From: Heloderma charlesbogerti
Lineage: Eukaryota; Chordata; Lepidosauria; Squamata; Helodermatidae
Length of the DNA: 64,000 bases
Direction of reading: 5' to 3'
Assembly: GCA_026122225.1 (NCBI GenBank)
Contig: JANEZZ010000739.1
Span: 1,550,001 to 1,614,000 of the forward strand
Positions 45,676 through 57,900 of the stretch are shown here, in pieces (the first letter of the stretch is position 1; every line of letters starts with the position of its first letter). The translations under genes were made by a program, and so were the position numbers. The notes beneath the pieces are model-generated. The model was not told the DNA's origin. It searched no databases and saw only the letters and a list, made by a program, of their open reading frames with translations.

Positions 45676-45941
45676 ATGGGAACGTTTCTTCTCCAAATGG
45701 TGGTTTTCTTGGTGTGGTTGCTTGTGTTGCTGCCACATGTTGTGTGCAAGAGAGATTCTCTTCATCCTAGCATGAAGACTCCTTCCAGTAAATGCAGAGT
45801 AAGTGACCACATCGCGAGTGTGCATGAGTTTGATCAACCAGAAGACCTTGTCATCGGAGAGATTGCTTCTACGTTCTCTTTCCTGTACCCCTCTACAAAG
45901 TTCAGTGCAAAGCCATCTCCAGTGTTCATGAAGGAACTCAT
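45676..45941 (+). CDS. V2R gene B exon 1 (start and signal peptide)
   Basis: ATG at 45676 begins a strongly hydrophobic leader ending near VVCK (residue 25). HEFDQPEDLVIGEIAS follows, the V2R exon-1 signature (HEFYQPGD-type). The donor is T|gtaagg at 45942. Splicing there replaces an apparent stop (ATG TAA) with Ile-Val of exon 2. This is the only Met that gives a signal peptide in this frame. Confidence 0.92.
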
Positions 45942-48900
45942 GTAAGGACTTCTCCTCCACACCCATAGCATCTTTTTGCTCAGCCCATAATAACTTGGAG
46001 CAGATTATTATGCAACTGAAAGCTTAAAAATGGTTTCCATTCTATAAGAAAAAATGTGCATGGGCCACTTTTGGTTTTTCAGTGGTTTTGTTTGTTATTG
46101 GTAATTGATTGTAATTGGTAAGAATTAATTTATTTTTTCCACCACTTTTTTCTAACATGAAATGAAAATTAAGGAAATAAAGGCAAAAAGTTTTTTTCCC
46201 TGTTCTTTCACATGGTCTCTCTATGGTGCAAGTGGAAACTAGATCAGTTTTTGACCTTTTTTGTGGCATTATGCCTGGGACAATATTATTACAGGAAGCA
46301 TTCCAGGAGCAACACAGAGCTGGAATAATTTCATGCAATGTAGAATCCTGATGCTACACATAATGCAGAAGAGCAACCAAAGTCCCATCACAGAAAATCA
46401 AGTCCATAAGAAACTCTATTTCTCTAAGATGCTTCAGCTATTGTTATTGTTTCAGTACATGGTATGTATCTTCTATTGCAGTGTGATGCCAAAGAATTAC
46501 CAGCATATCCTAGCCTTAGTATTTGCTATCAAGGAGATCAATGAAAATCTCTCACTCTTACCTAATGTCACTTTGGGGTTCCGCATCTATGAGAGCTACT
46601 ACAATCCACAGATTACTTATATGGCCACCCTTGGCATGCTTTCTACACTGCATAGATTCCACCCCAACTACAAGTGTGATCTGCAGAACAATTTGATAGC
46701 CATCGTTGGAGTTATGTACCCTCTCATCTCTCTTGAGATTGCCACAATCTCAGAGACTTACAAGATTCCACAGGTAGGTTTGTAGGCATGAGCTGGCTTC
46801 TTCCCCCATATTAGCAGAACGAGCAGGCTTTCACAGTTGAATTTTGGCTCCTTCCTCAAATCACTTAAGAGGCACAGGCGGACAGAGTGGGCAGTCATTG
46901 TTTCTGCAAAGTGGTTCTTTGATTGGTATTTTGTTCCAAAGGTGAGAGGGAACCCAAGGCAAAAAAAAGTGAGCAGAAAGGTGCTGGCATTTATCCATTG
47001 TGAGTCCCATACATTCAAGTTTCATCTGGTGTTTACACCTTGCAAGATAAAACATATTTCAAAAATTGCCCATGTATACTTACAATTCTTTAAAAAGCCA
47101 TCAGAACAATGATAAACCCAGAGAATGAGAAGTTGTTGTGCAGAAAGGCAATGAAGTGGATTTTTGATTTGCTTTCCTCTCATGTAATTCAGACCTTATA
47201 GCTAGAGACACTTCTCCTTGGAGTACCAATACAACCAGTTTGTCCCTGACATTTAATCATGACTTATGACTAACACCTGTGTATCAGATTGATAACTTTG
47301 GTTGTATGGTATAAATCGTATCACCTCCCATCATCTTTTCACCTGCCTCTCTTCAAATGTATGAGACAGTCCTGACAGAGTTCTCTGAAGGCCTTTTAAA
47401 GAATTGTAAGTATACATATACCATTTTTGCCATGTGTATGATTTTATCTTATTCGTTATTGATGATATACCAAGCTAAGATATTTTCTGTTTTTATGGTC
47501 CCAGTGAAGGACATTACTAATAATTCATCTGAAATGCTTTGGGTTTCTGGAAGAATAAAACTATGTTTTCAGCGAAGTTATAACCAGGCAGGCAGACAGA
47601 GTTTAGCAGACATTCAATTCTGGCAATTCCCCTATCACACCCCAGATAGTGTTTAAAAGTTAATGCAGGAAATTCGTAATTCTTCTCTGAATAAAGTATA
47701 CTTTTAAATTTAATATACCAAGCATTATAATTTTATGAGCAAACTGAGTTATACGTTATATATTTTAGGAACTTCAGCAAGTACTTCCTAAAACATCTGA
47801 ACTATCCTAAAAAACAGAAGTAGGAAGAGCTGGAGGCAGAGGATGACTGCTGTACAGCATCTGTTCCTGTGTGTGAGGAATTGGTTGGGGTGGAGTTCAG
47901 GGAAATCTGGACTGAAGGGAAATCTAGCTGGGGAAGACTCTCTTATCTATTTGGAATGATAGGGAAGAGAGAGGGGGAGGTTGAGGCTGTTTCAGCTGCA
48001 TCCCATTGAGTTGGCGGGGAAGAGAGAGCGAAACTGAATGTTTAGCCGGCAATCGACTCCCGGCCTCAGAGCTGGAGAAAGACCTAAGGCAGGCAGAATC
48101 TGGGAGCCCTTTGACTCTGGCAATTCCCCATCACCCCCACATGTGAAGGATCCAGAAAGGAGTCTAGATGCTTGCACTTCCCTCAGCACCTCCATCTAGA
48201 CACTCTCTGAGCTATTAGGAATGGTAACCGAGCATATTTTATTTAAGAAACTTCAAGCAATCTCAGCCCATTGTTTTATAAAGCAGTCCCCTTAATACAC
48301 ATCTTAATTTTTGTTCTTTTTGAAAGACTGGTTCTAGTGATGGTGTCAATCCCATGCCTACACCATGGGATTCAGGTTACTGTGTTTTGTTTCAGTATAA
48401 AGGGTTTATTTTGATGGCAGAAATGAAAGATTTTATAGCTGATGGAAGCATCCCTAATGGTGAGTCTAATTAGGAACTTCATTAGAAACTGTTGCAATGA
48501 GTTCCATAGCTCTCAAATATCTGAAAAAGAAACATACATGGATAACCTACATGTTGTTCTATCGCATATACTGGCAGTAATGAGATAACATACGGTGTTT
48601 CTTTCACAGGCAGGTTTTAGAACTAAATTCATTGACTGCTACAGCATCTCTTCAAGAGGTCTGCAATCTTATTTTATTCTTCACATTCTTGTCTTCTTTT
48701 TGTCTTTTTTGCATTCTCTTTACATTAGACAAATATAGGACAAATGAGAATGCATTGATTTCATGTTTCATTTCTTTTTTAAATGAATGCACACTTCTAT
48801 TTTGTGGCATACAATGATGTTCACCAGCTTATGTTAGTGAGCAAGCTACATCATCTCTGAGACAGTGATTGCCTGCCCATTGTTTTATCCATGCACTATT

Positions 48901-51900
48901 ACCCTGTAGACTGGAGAACTGCAATGCATTGTATTTGGGGCTGCCTTTGAAGACTTCTTGGGAATGTCAGTTAGTAGAAAATGCAGCATCTCTGTGGTTC
49001 CACAGCTGGCTGGAGAACCATAGGCTGTCTTTACACAAGGCATTTGTCATGTGCTCTTGACAACATGGCCACTCATGGAAGTTTGCGGGTCATTCACATA
49101 ATGCTATCAACCTCCAGGGCACATCCAGCTGTTTTTCTAATCGTCATCCAACTAACTAACTAACTAACTAAAATGTAGGGATGGCGGAGAATTTCTCCCC
49201 GAATCTTCGAAATTGGTGGTGAAATTCTCCGCCCCCCCGCCCCCCCCGGGATGGGACTTACCGTAGCCGAATGTCCCTCCCGGCGGCTGGTCCCGGCGGT
49301 GGTTCGGCGGGCTTTCGGTGGGGGCGGGGGTGGCAGCCAGTCTTTTGACCGGCTGTCGCTGCCTCCATTACAGCTGAAGTAAAAAAAAAAAACACCCTGT
49401 GATAGGCTACGTAACGATTAACGTAGCCTATCATGGCTAGATCTCCAAAGTCAGCCGTGATAGGCTGCGTAAATCGTTACGTAGCCTATCACAGGGTCTT
49501 TTTTTTTTTTACTTACGTTGTTCACGGCCGGGGAGACGGGGCGCTTCTCCCCGGCCTGAATTTCGGCCGGGCGAGGCGGGACGGCTCCCCCCCCTCACCT
49601 GAACTTCGGGGGGAGAAGCGAAGCGCCTCCCCCCCACCATGAAGCAAGCTGCGAGACCAGGTAAGTGACTTTCGTACGTCCCTACTAAAATGGAGATAAT
49701 CCGTTATTGAGATGTAAACCCGCTTTAATGGCTGTAAGTGCATGCAGTTCTGCGATAACCACAGCCTGGGAAAAAGAAGCCATTGGGCTAGTAGGAAAAT
49801 CACAATTCCACCCAGCCCCCTGCATGCCTGCCTGTCTACTTGGGCTGGGAGAAGAATTTTCTTGGCTGGGTCAGGAGAGGCTCAAACTGAGTGCAGAGCT
49901 GGCCAGTGAGGAAGAAGAAGACGTGACCCCCCCATATAAACAGCTGACAGCAATGAAGCCCCCCCCATGCTGCTTAGCAGAGATTGAGAGAGAGAGAATG
50001 CAAGTTATAGATACTTGTTCCACGGCTCACTCTCTGCCCCAAGGCTGCAGAGATCATGCCTGTGTAACTGTACAGTGCTGATCTTTATCTCACCTAGAAT
50101 GCAGAAAAAAGGAACCCTGGTGAATTGTGAAATAAAAAGCCTGATGTGATGCAGCTCATTGCCAAAGAGGCATGCTCAATGAACCATCATCAGTGGTTCC
50201 TAATCAAACTGGTTGGAGATATTGCATTGGGTACTGCGGAGCTTGGTCCTGGGCCCTGTACACACTCATCTAAATTTTTAGTAATGACTTGGAGTAGGGC
50301 TGTACGAAACTCACCTTTTCACGAAATTTTTCGCAGTGGGGGGGAGGTGCTCTCTCCCTCCCACTGGAATCCTTGATGGGGGGGAGGTGATCCGGTCCTC
50401 CCCCCCGGAATCCTGCCTGGCCGGCTCCGCTCTGCGGCAGCTCCGTGGAGCAGCCGGCCAGGGCTGTCTGCAGCTGGATTTCCGGCCGCGGACGGGCTGC
50501 TGCGGACGCAAATGGCAGCTGCCGTAGCAGCCGCCATTTGCGTCCAGCCAGGCTGCCATGATAGGCTACATAAGTATTTATGTAGCCTATTGTCAAGGGC
50601 TCCTTGGAGGGCTGTCTCAGTCTAATCCAGTAGCCAAGTCCAGACGCAGACAAAGGGATTCTTTTCAAAGCTTTATTCTTCTTTTACAACTTACAACTCT
50701 ACAGGTAGCAACTAGATCTGAGCAGCAGCATCCCTATGCCCTAAGTTGGAACAGTTGGTCCCTGTTTGAAAGGCAATTACTGGCAGACCCCTGAATATAA
50801 GGACTAGGGAGAATCCCTCCCCTTTTCCCTTGAATCCTCTGGGCGCAACCGTTCTTTGAGTGCCAACCGGGCGCTATGCCTCCTTTCCGCGCTCTCCATT
50901 TGGCACCGCTCTCTGCGTCTGCGCCGCGTATCCAACCAGTCTGCTATCGGTGCTGGGTCACTCCCTGGACTGCTTTCTAATCTAGGAATGTTGGTGGGAG
51001 GAATCTCTGTCAGCTGCGGGCCCTGGGAAAAAGGGGCGCGCTCCTCTCCCAGGAGCGACTGCTCTTCCTCCGAATCAGAACTACTCTGGGATTCTATGGG
51101 CTCAGTGTCCACCCTGACACCTATCATGGCAACCCAAAAAAACAAAACAAAAAAACCAACAGCGTATGCAAATGGCGGTGGCTACGGCAGCCACCATTTG
51201 CATTCCCTATTTATCGCCATTTTAGCCTATGTAAATATTTACATAGGCTATTACGGAGAAAAAAAGGGGAATGCAGATAGCGTAGGTGGCACCATTTGCA
51301 TTCCTTTTTTCGCTGTAATAGCTTACGTAAATATTTACGTAGGCTAAAACGGCGTAAAAAAAGGAATGCAAATAGCTCCCACTACGCTATTTGCGTTCCT
51401 TTTTTTTTTTGCCAAAATAGCCTACATAAATATTTACATAGACTAAAACAGCGAAAAATAGGGAACGCAAATGGCGGCCACCATAGCCGCTGCCATTTGT
51501 GTACGCTGTTTTTTAATTATTATTATTGGCTTGCCATGATAGGCTATGTAAATACTTATGTAGCCTATCATGGCAAAGACCAAGATGCAAATGGCGACAG
51601 CGGCAGCCAGTCGAAAGACAAGCCGCCGCCGCTGGAGCTGCCGCCGTCTGGAACATCCGCCCCAGGTAAACCTCATCCCAGGGGGAATGCATGGGGGAGG
51701 CAAGGGGTGGCAGGCCGTTCCGTCACAGATTTCAGGGAAATCCTTGGCAGAATTCTCCGCCATCCCTAACTTGGAGGAAGAGTTGGGGAAATGCTTATCA
51801 AATGTGCAGATGACCCAAAAGTGGTGTGGTAGCTATTACCTTCAAGACAGCAACAAAATTCAAAATTATCTTGACAGGTTAGAAAATGGGGCAGAAAGGA

Positions 51901-54900
51901 ACAGAATGAAATTTCACAGAGGCAAGGGCACAGTTCTTCAGCTGGTGGGGGAGATCAAATGCACAGGTGTAAGATGGGGAATGCCTGGCTGGTATATATG
52001 ACAAGAATCTTGGGCTTGTAGTCTACCACCAGCTGAATATGAGTCAGCAGTGCGATGTGCTTGTAAAGAAGGTGAATGCATTTTCAGGTGACATCAATAG
52101 AAGTATAGTTTCAAAATCATGGGAAGTAGTCATTGCACCCAACACTGTGCTGGTCAGACCTCACCTCGAATACTAAGTTCAGTTCTGGACACCACACTTT
52201 AAGAAGGATTCAGATAAATTGTAACGAGTTGGGCAACAGAGACGATCAAGGTATGTTTAGCCTTTAGAATAGTAGACCAAGAGGAGATAGCATAGTACTT
52301 TTCAAGGACCTGAAGGAGAAGGCCACAACCTTGTCTCTAGCATCCAAGGCTGTAGGACATAAAATAACATAGCTTGTTGAATGGTTTAATGTGCTTTTAG
52401 CTGTTTAAATTCTTTATTGTTTTATACTGTTTAAATTGATTTTCTTTGTAAGGCACCCTGAAATCTTAATGATATACCAATGTTTTTTTTAAAAACAAAC
52501 AGGCTTAAGGTACATGAAGGTGGATTTTAGTTGAATATCAAAGCACTCAGGGCTGATCTACTTTGCACCCACCATCACAATGAATTTGGTGTCCTGTTGG
52601 GTTAAATGCACTCACATTAAAACGTGATTATCCACACTCACCCATTTTCCCCATTGCGGCGCTTCATCGAATGCGTGAGCTCAGTTCACACTCGAGCACT
52701 GTGCTGTTTTCCTGCTCTTAAAGATGGAGGTGCTCATTGGAGGATCAGAAACTCTTCCTGTTTCTGCTGATTCCATGCCCACCATGCTCACTGGTCTCGA
52801 TGGCCCCATGTCATCTCCCTGCTACAGATCGCATAGCTTCCTCTGCACTCAATGTTTCCTCAGCAACGAGCAAAGGGCTGGATGTGCACACGCTTGTCTG
52901 ATCTCGAAAGCTAAGCAGGGTCGGCCCTGGTCAGTAGTTGGATGGCGACTGCCTGGGAATCAGGCTTCCTGCACTGAGCAGGGGGTTTAATTCAGGCATG
53001 ATCTTCAGAAGATTCGAAAATTCGAAGATTTGAAGCTTCAAATCTTTGAAGAGTCAAAAATTTGAAGACTTGTAGCTTCAAATCAGTGAATTTTCGAATC
53101 TTCAAAGTTCATGCCTGAATTAGAAAAAAAAAAATTGCGGAGAAGCTACAATTCTTCGAAGATAACGCCTTAATTTTTTTTTTAAAAAACCCAAAGCGGG
53201 GGATAGAAGAGGGTAAAACTTAGTCTCATTGGAAGGGAGAGAACAACCCTCTGCTCATTGCAAGAAGCCTGATTCCCAGGTAGGGATGTACGAAAGTCAC
53301 TTACCTTTTCGCGGATTCTGTTCAAGGTGGGGGGGAGGTGTTCCATCCCTCCCCCCAGAATCCTCAATGGGGGGGAGGTGATCTGGTCCTCCCCCCCAGA
53401 ATCCTCGATGGCCAGCTGTGCTTCGTGGCGGCTCCGTGGAGCAGTCGGCCAGGCCCAGGCCAGGGCCGTCTGCAGCTGGATTTCCAGCAGCGGAGGGCTC
53501 TGGGTAAAAAAAAAAAAGCGTACGCAAATGGTGGCGGCTACAGCCGCCACCATTTGCGTTCCTTATTTTTCGCCATCTTAGTCTACGTAAAAATTTATGT
53601 AGACTAAGACAAAGAAAAGAAAGGGGAACACAAATAGCGTATATGGGTGCTATTTGCATTCCCCTTTCTTGTCTTCGTCTTAGTCTACGTAAATATTTAC
53701 GTAGACTAAGATGGCAAAAAATAAGGAATGCAAATGGCGGCGGCCGTAGCTGCCGCCATTTGCGTACGCGTTTTTTTTTTTTTTTTACCCAGACTTGATA
53801 GTCTATGTAAGTCTTTACATAGCCTATCATGTCTATGGGGGAAAAAAAGAGAAAAAAACACAGACTGCAAATGGTGGCGGCGGCAGCCAGTTGGAAGACC
53901 AGCTGCCGCCACCGCCGCCGAAGCCGCCGCCTTCCGAAACATCCGCCCAGGTAAGTCTCGTTCTGGGGGGATCCGTGGTGGGCAGGGGGGGTGGCAGGCC
54001 ATTCCGCGATGGATTTCGGGGGGCCAAATTCACTGGCATTCGGCCTGACCAAGATCCATCATGGAATTCTCTGACATCCTTATTCCCAGGTGGTCGCCCA
54101 TCCAATTACTGACCGGGGCTGACCTTGCTTAGCTTCTGAGATCAGACAAGCACATGCACATCCAGCCCTTTGCTTGTTGCTGAGGAAACATTGAGTGCTG
54201 AGGAAGCTATGCAATCAACATGGGGAAATACCAAGATATTAGGGTAGGGATGTCAGAGAATTCCACCACAGACTCCAGTGAGGATGGATTCTTTAGAGTC
54301 CAGTCCCCCAGAATCTGTGGCGGAACAGCCTCCCCCCCCCACCCCGCGAAATACCCCCGGGATGGAGCATACCTGGCGGCGGATGCAGTGGCTCCCGACC
54401 ACTGCTGGGCTGCTGTGGCCGCAAATGGCGGCTGTCGTACCGGCCGCCATTTGTATGGCTGCCTTTATTCACGATAGGCTATGTAAATACTTATGTAGCC
54501 TATCACGGCAAAGAGAAGGGGCGCAAATGGCGGCCGCTACACAATTTGCGCCTGTGCTCTTTGCTGTAATAGGCTACGTAAGTATTTACATAACCTATCA
54601 CAGCAGAAGGCAGCCACGCAAATTGCATAGCAGCTGCCATTTGCGTGGCTGACTTTTGTTGTGATAGGCTATGTAAATACTTACGTAGCCTATCATGGCT
54701 TGGCAGCCACACAAATGGCAGCCAGTGTAGCAGCCACCATTTGCAGCCGCAGCAGCCCAGCAGTGGCCGGAATTCCTGCTGTGGCTGGCCCCGGCCTGCT
54801 GCTCCGCAGAGTCACCATGGAGTGGAGCCGGCCGGGGAGGATTCCGGGGGGAGGGACGGAGCTCTTCCCCTGCACTGCGGATGCCCTGGAACAGAGCAAG

Positions 54901-57900
54901 GTAAGTGTTTGGTACACCCCTATATCAGGGTATTGAAAGCTGGAGCATGGAACCAGGAAATTCCAGTTCCAATTCAAGGCAAGTACTGTGTAGTGCGAAA
55001 GACGGGCAGTGAAACCTCATTGGAAGCGAAAAACCCCATAAGTGTAGATCGGCCCTCAGACAATGGGTCAAAATGCTGAGGGAGGTGGTCAGTTTTCTGT
55101 CACTGGTAGGGATGTATGAAAGTCACTTACCTTTTCAATGGGGTGATTCGCAGTGGGGGGGGAGGCGCGTAGCACCTCCCCCCGAAATCCTAATCTGGCC
55201 GGCTCAACTCTGTGGAGCTCTGGGCAGCCTACAGGAAAAAAAAAACAGTGTACGCAAATGGCAGCGGCTACGGCACCGCCATTCGCATTCCCTTTTTTTT
55301 AGCTGTTTTAGCCTACATAAATATTTACGTAAGCTAGTACGGCGAAAAACAGGCGAAGGCAAATAGTGTAGTGGGCGCTATTTGTGTTCCTTCCCCCCCC
55401 TGCCATTTTAGCATACGTAATATTTACGTAAGCTATTACAGTGAAAAAAAAAAAAAGGAACACAAATAACACCCACTACGCTATTTGCGTTCCCCTTTTT
55501 TTCGCCGTAATAGCTTTCGTAAATATTTACGTAGGCTAAAACAGCGAAAAAAAGGGAATGCAAATGGTGGCTGCCATAGCCGCCGCCATTTGCATACGCT
55601 GTTTTTTTTTTTAGCTTGCCATGATAGGCTACGTAAATACTTACGTAGCCTATCACAGCTTCCGCAGGGACGCAAATGGCATCCCTGCGTTAGCCATGAT
55701 AGGCTACATAATTTAGCCATGATAGGCTATATAGGCAGCGCGGCTGCCATTCACAAGTCAGCATGGACGGCAGCAGGTAAGTGCTCCGTTTCGCACGCCT
55801 TTTGTGGGGTGGGGGGCAGGGGCTTTGTTCCGCCATGGATTTTGGGGGGCCGAATGCATTGGCATTTGGCCTCATCGAAATCTGTGGCGGAATTCTCTGA
55901 CATCCCTAGTCACTGGAGGTATTCAAGCAGAGACTGGACAGCTGTCTCTCGGGGGTACTTTAAACTGGATTCCTGCAGTGAGCAGGGGGTTGGACTCAAT
56001 GGCCCATTATAGGTAATTGATTCTATGAAAATATGATTCTATACATATTTTGTATAATACATTTTAAATCCTTGAACATACTACTAGCATATCAAGGATA
56101 AAGCTTTAGATGAGCCATTTCTGAAACATCCCACTTTTCTGTGTGTGTGTGTGGATCATTGAGAGAGGGTTCCATCAACTGAGACTTTAACGGAAGCATA
56201 AAGTGATACAAGAGATACATTATGATATCTAGACCTCATTTATCCTTGCAGGCAATGTTTACCCCATCAGGTATTTGGTAGAAATGATTAGATGTGTACA
56301 CTTATTGCACACAAAAATGTATTCTCTTCATGAAATATCTTTACATTCTATTTCAGCTCACTTGTGGATCATTTCTCCCAGCTTGGGGTGACAAATCACT
56401 CTCCCGTCCTTTATACCAGATGGTCCCAAATGAAGCTCAGCAGTACATTGGGATTGTCCAGTTGCTTGTGCATTTCAAATGGACATGGATTGGGCTCTTT
56501 ACTATGGATAATATTCCCGGAGAAGGGCGTTTGCAAAAATTACTGCCAATGCTTTCACAGGGGGGCATCTGTGTTGCCTTCGTAGAAAAATTGTCACTAT
56601 TCCAAAAATGTGCTGGAAAGGCAGGGTCATTGCAGGGTGAACTGGAATACAATTCAGCCTTCATGGAAACGAAAGCCAATATATTTTTTGCTGATAATGC
56701 AAATATATTAATAATTAAAATAAGCTCATTTCTTCAGAGGGCAGTGCTGGATTCACCTAGTAAGGTATGGATTATGACAACATCTTGGGATTTCACATCA
56801 AGCACTAGTCTAAGGGGCCATGATATACAGTCCTTCCATGGCATGCTATCCTTTGCAGTCCACTCAAAGGAACCAGTAGGATTCAGGCGATTTCTCCAGA
56901 ACATAAATCCTTCCTGGGCAAAACAAGACGGGTTCATCCATGATTTCTGGGAGAAGGTTTTCAAGTGTTCATTGAAAAAATCAGATAAGGGTGAGGTGAT
57001 AAATCAAGGCTGCAGTGGGGAGGAGGAACTGGAGAGCCTCCCTGGAACTTTCTTTGAGATGAGTATGGCTGGTCACAGCTACAGTGTTCACAGTGCTGCC
57101 CATGCTGTGGTGCATGCTCTACACTCGATGCGTGAATCCAGATCCAAACACAGGTCATGGGTGGCTGGAAGAAAGCTGCAGCCCTTGAATCTGCTGGCAT
57201 GGCAGGTATTTTCACTCAAAAGCTCATCTCTTCTTTGTTTGGATTGGGTGGTGGCCATGGGAAGTGTAAGCTGATTCCAATGCCATCAAAATCCATGTAA
57301 AACCTTTTCAGCTTTATTAGGTCCACTCTACATTAATTAATTAATTTCATTTATTTTACTTCTTTCATTTCTATACCACGCAATAGCCAAAGCTCTCTGG
57401 GTGGTTCACAAAAATTAAAACCACAAAACACAGCATAAAACTATGTAAAATATGAATGCTTAAAACCACAATAGAACAGTACAACCAGAATAAAACTTAG
57501 CAGCAATGCAGAGATTGAAAATACAGATCTAAAACACCAAAGATAAAAGACTAGGAGGCTTACATGCTAAAATACTGGGAGAATAAAAGGGTGTTCACCT
57601 GGTGCCAGAAGGAGTATGACATAGGTGCCAGGCAAACCTCTCTAGGGAGCTCATTCCACAGCCAGGGTGCCACAGCAGTAAAGGCCCTCTTCCTGGTAGC
57701 CTTCCTTTCATTTCTATAGCACGCAATAGCCGAAGCTCTCTGGGCAGTTCACAGAAATTCCCATGATACACTAGCCTATTGCGGGAAAATATTTATTTGG
57801 ATGTAAATAGCATATTGGATGCCACTTGTGGCCATAAAGCCCTGACTTTGACCTAATTACAGCCATTCACAGCTGTATTTAGGTCAAAATCAGTGCTTTA

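Larger units (their letters stand above)
52828..54216. repeat. Foldback with 5S rRNA-like arms
   Basis: The left arm 52828-52984 is mirrored by 53247-53280 plus 54091-54216, the right arm being split by an hAT-like element. Both arms contain 5S rRNA-like sequence (52892-52960 on plus, 54083-54150 on minus). The box A region AAGCTAAGCAGGGTCGG is exact in the left arm, and the right arm keeps TTGGATGGGCGACC near the box C position. Only the 3' half of 5S rRNA is represented, so this is not a functional rRNA gene. Confidence 0.8.
52550..55055. mobile_element. Composite TIR transposon with nested insertions
   Basis: Inverted ends GGGCTGATCTAC and GTAGATCGGCCC are flanked by ctcag on both sides (52546-52550 and 55055-55059, overlapping the ends by one base). 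Unit A lacks the whole block, with CR1 sequence reading through near 4415-4430. Inside are a 5S-like foldback, a small TA-ended palindrome and two hAT-like elements. The superfamily is not certain: the ends look like a cut-and-paste DNA transposon, but I see no transposase. Confidence 0.75.

Noticed and set aside
45942..45945. Stop codon ending the gene B exon 1 frame (ATGTAA)
   Set aside because: The TAA overlaps the splice donor T|gtaagg. Splicing to 46482 restores the frame as Ile-Val-Met-Pro, as in other V2Rs.
52892..52960. A functional 5S rRNA gene
   Set aside because: Only the 3' half of 5S rRNA is present, the box C region has changes, and the sequence is mirrored in a foldback, so it is a derived repeat.
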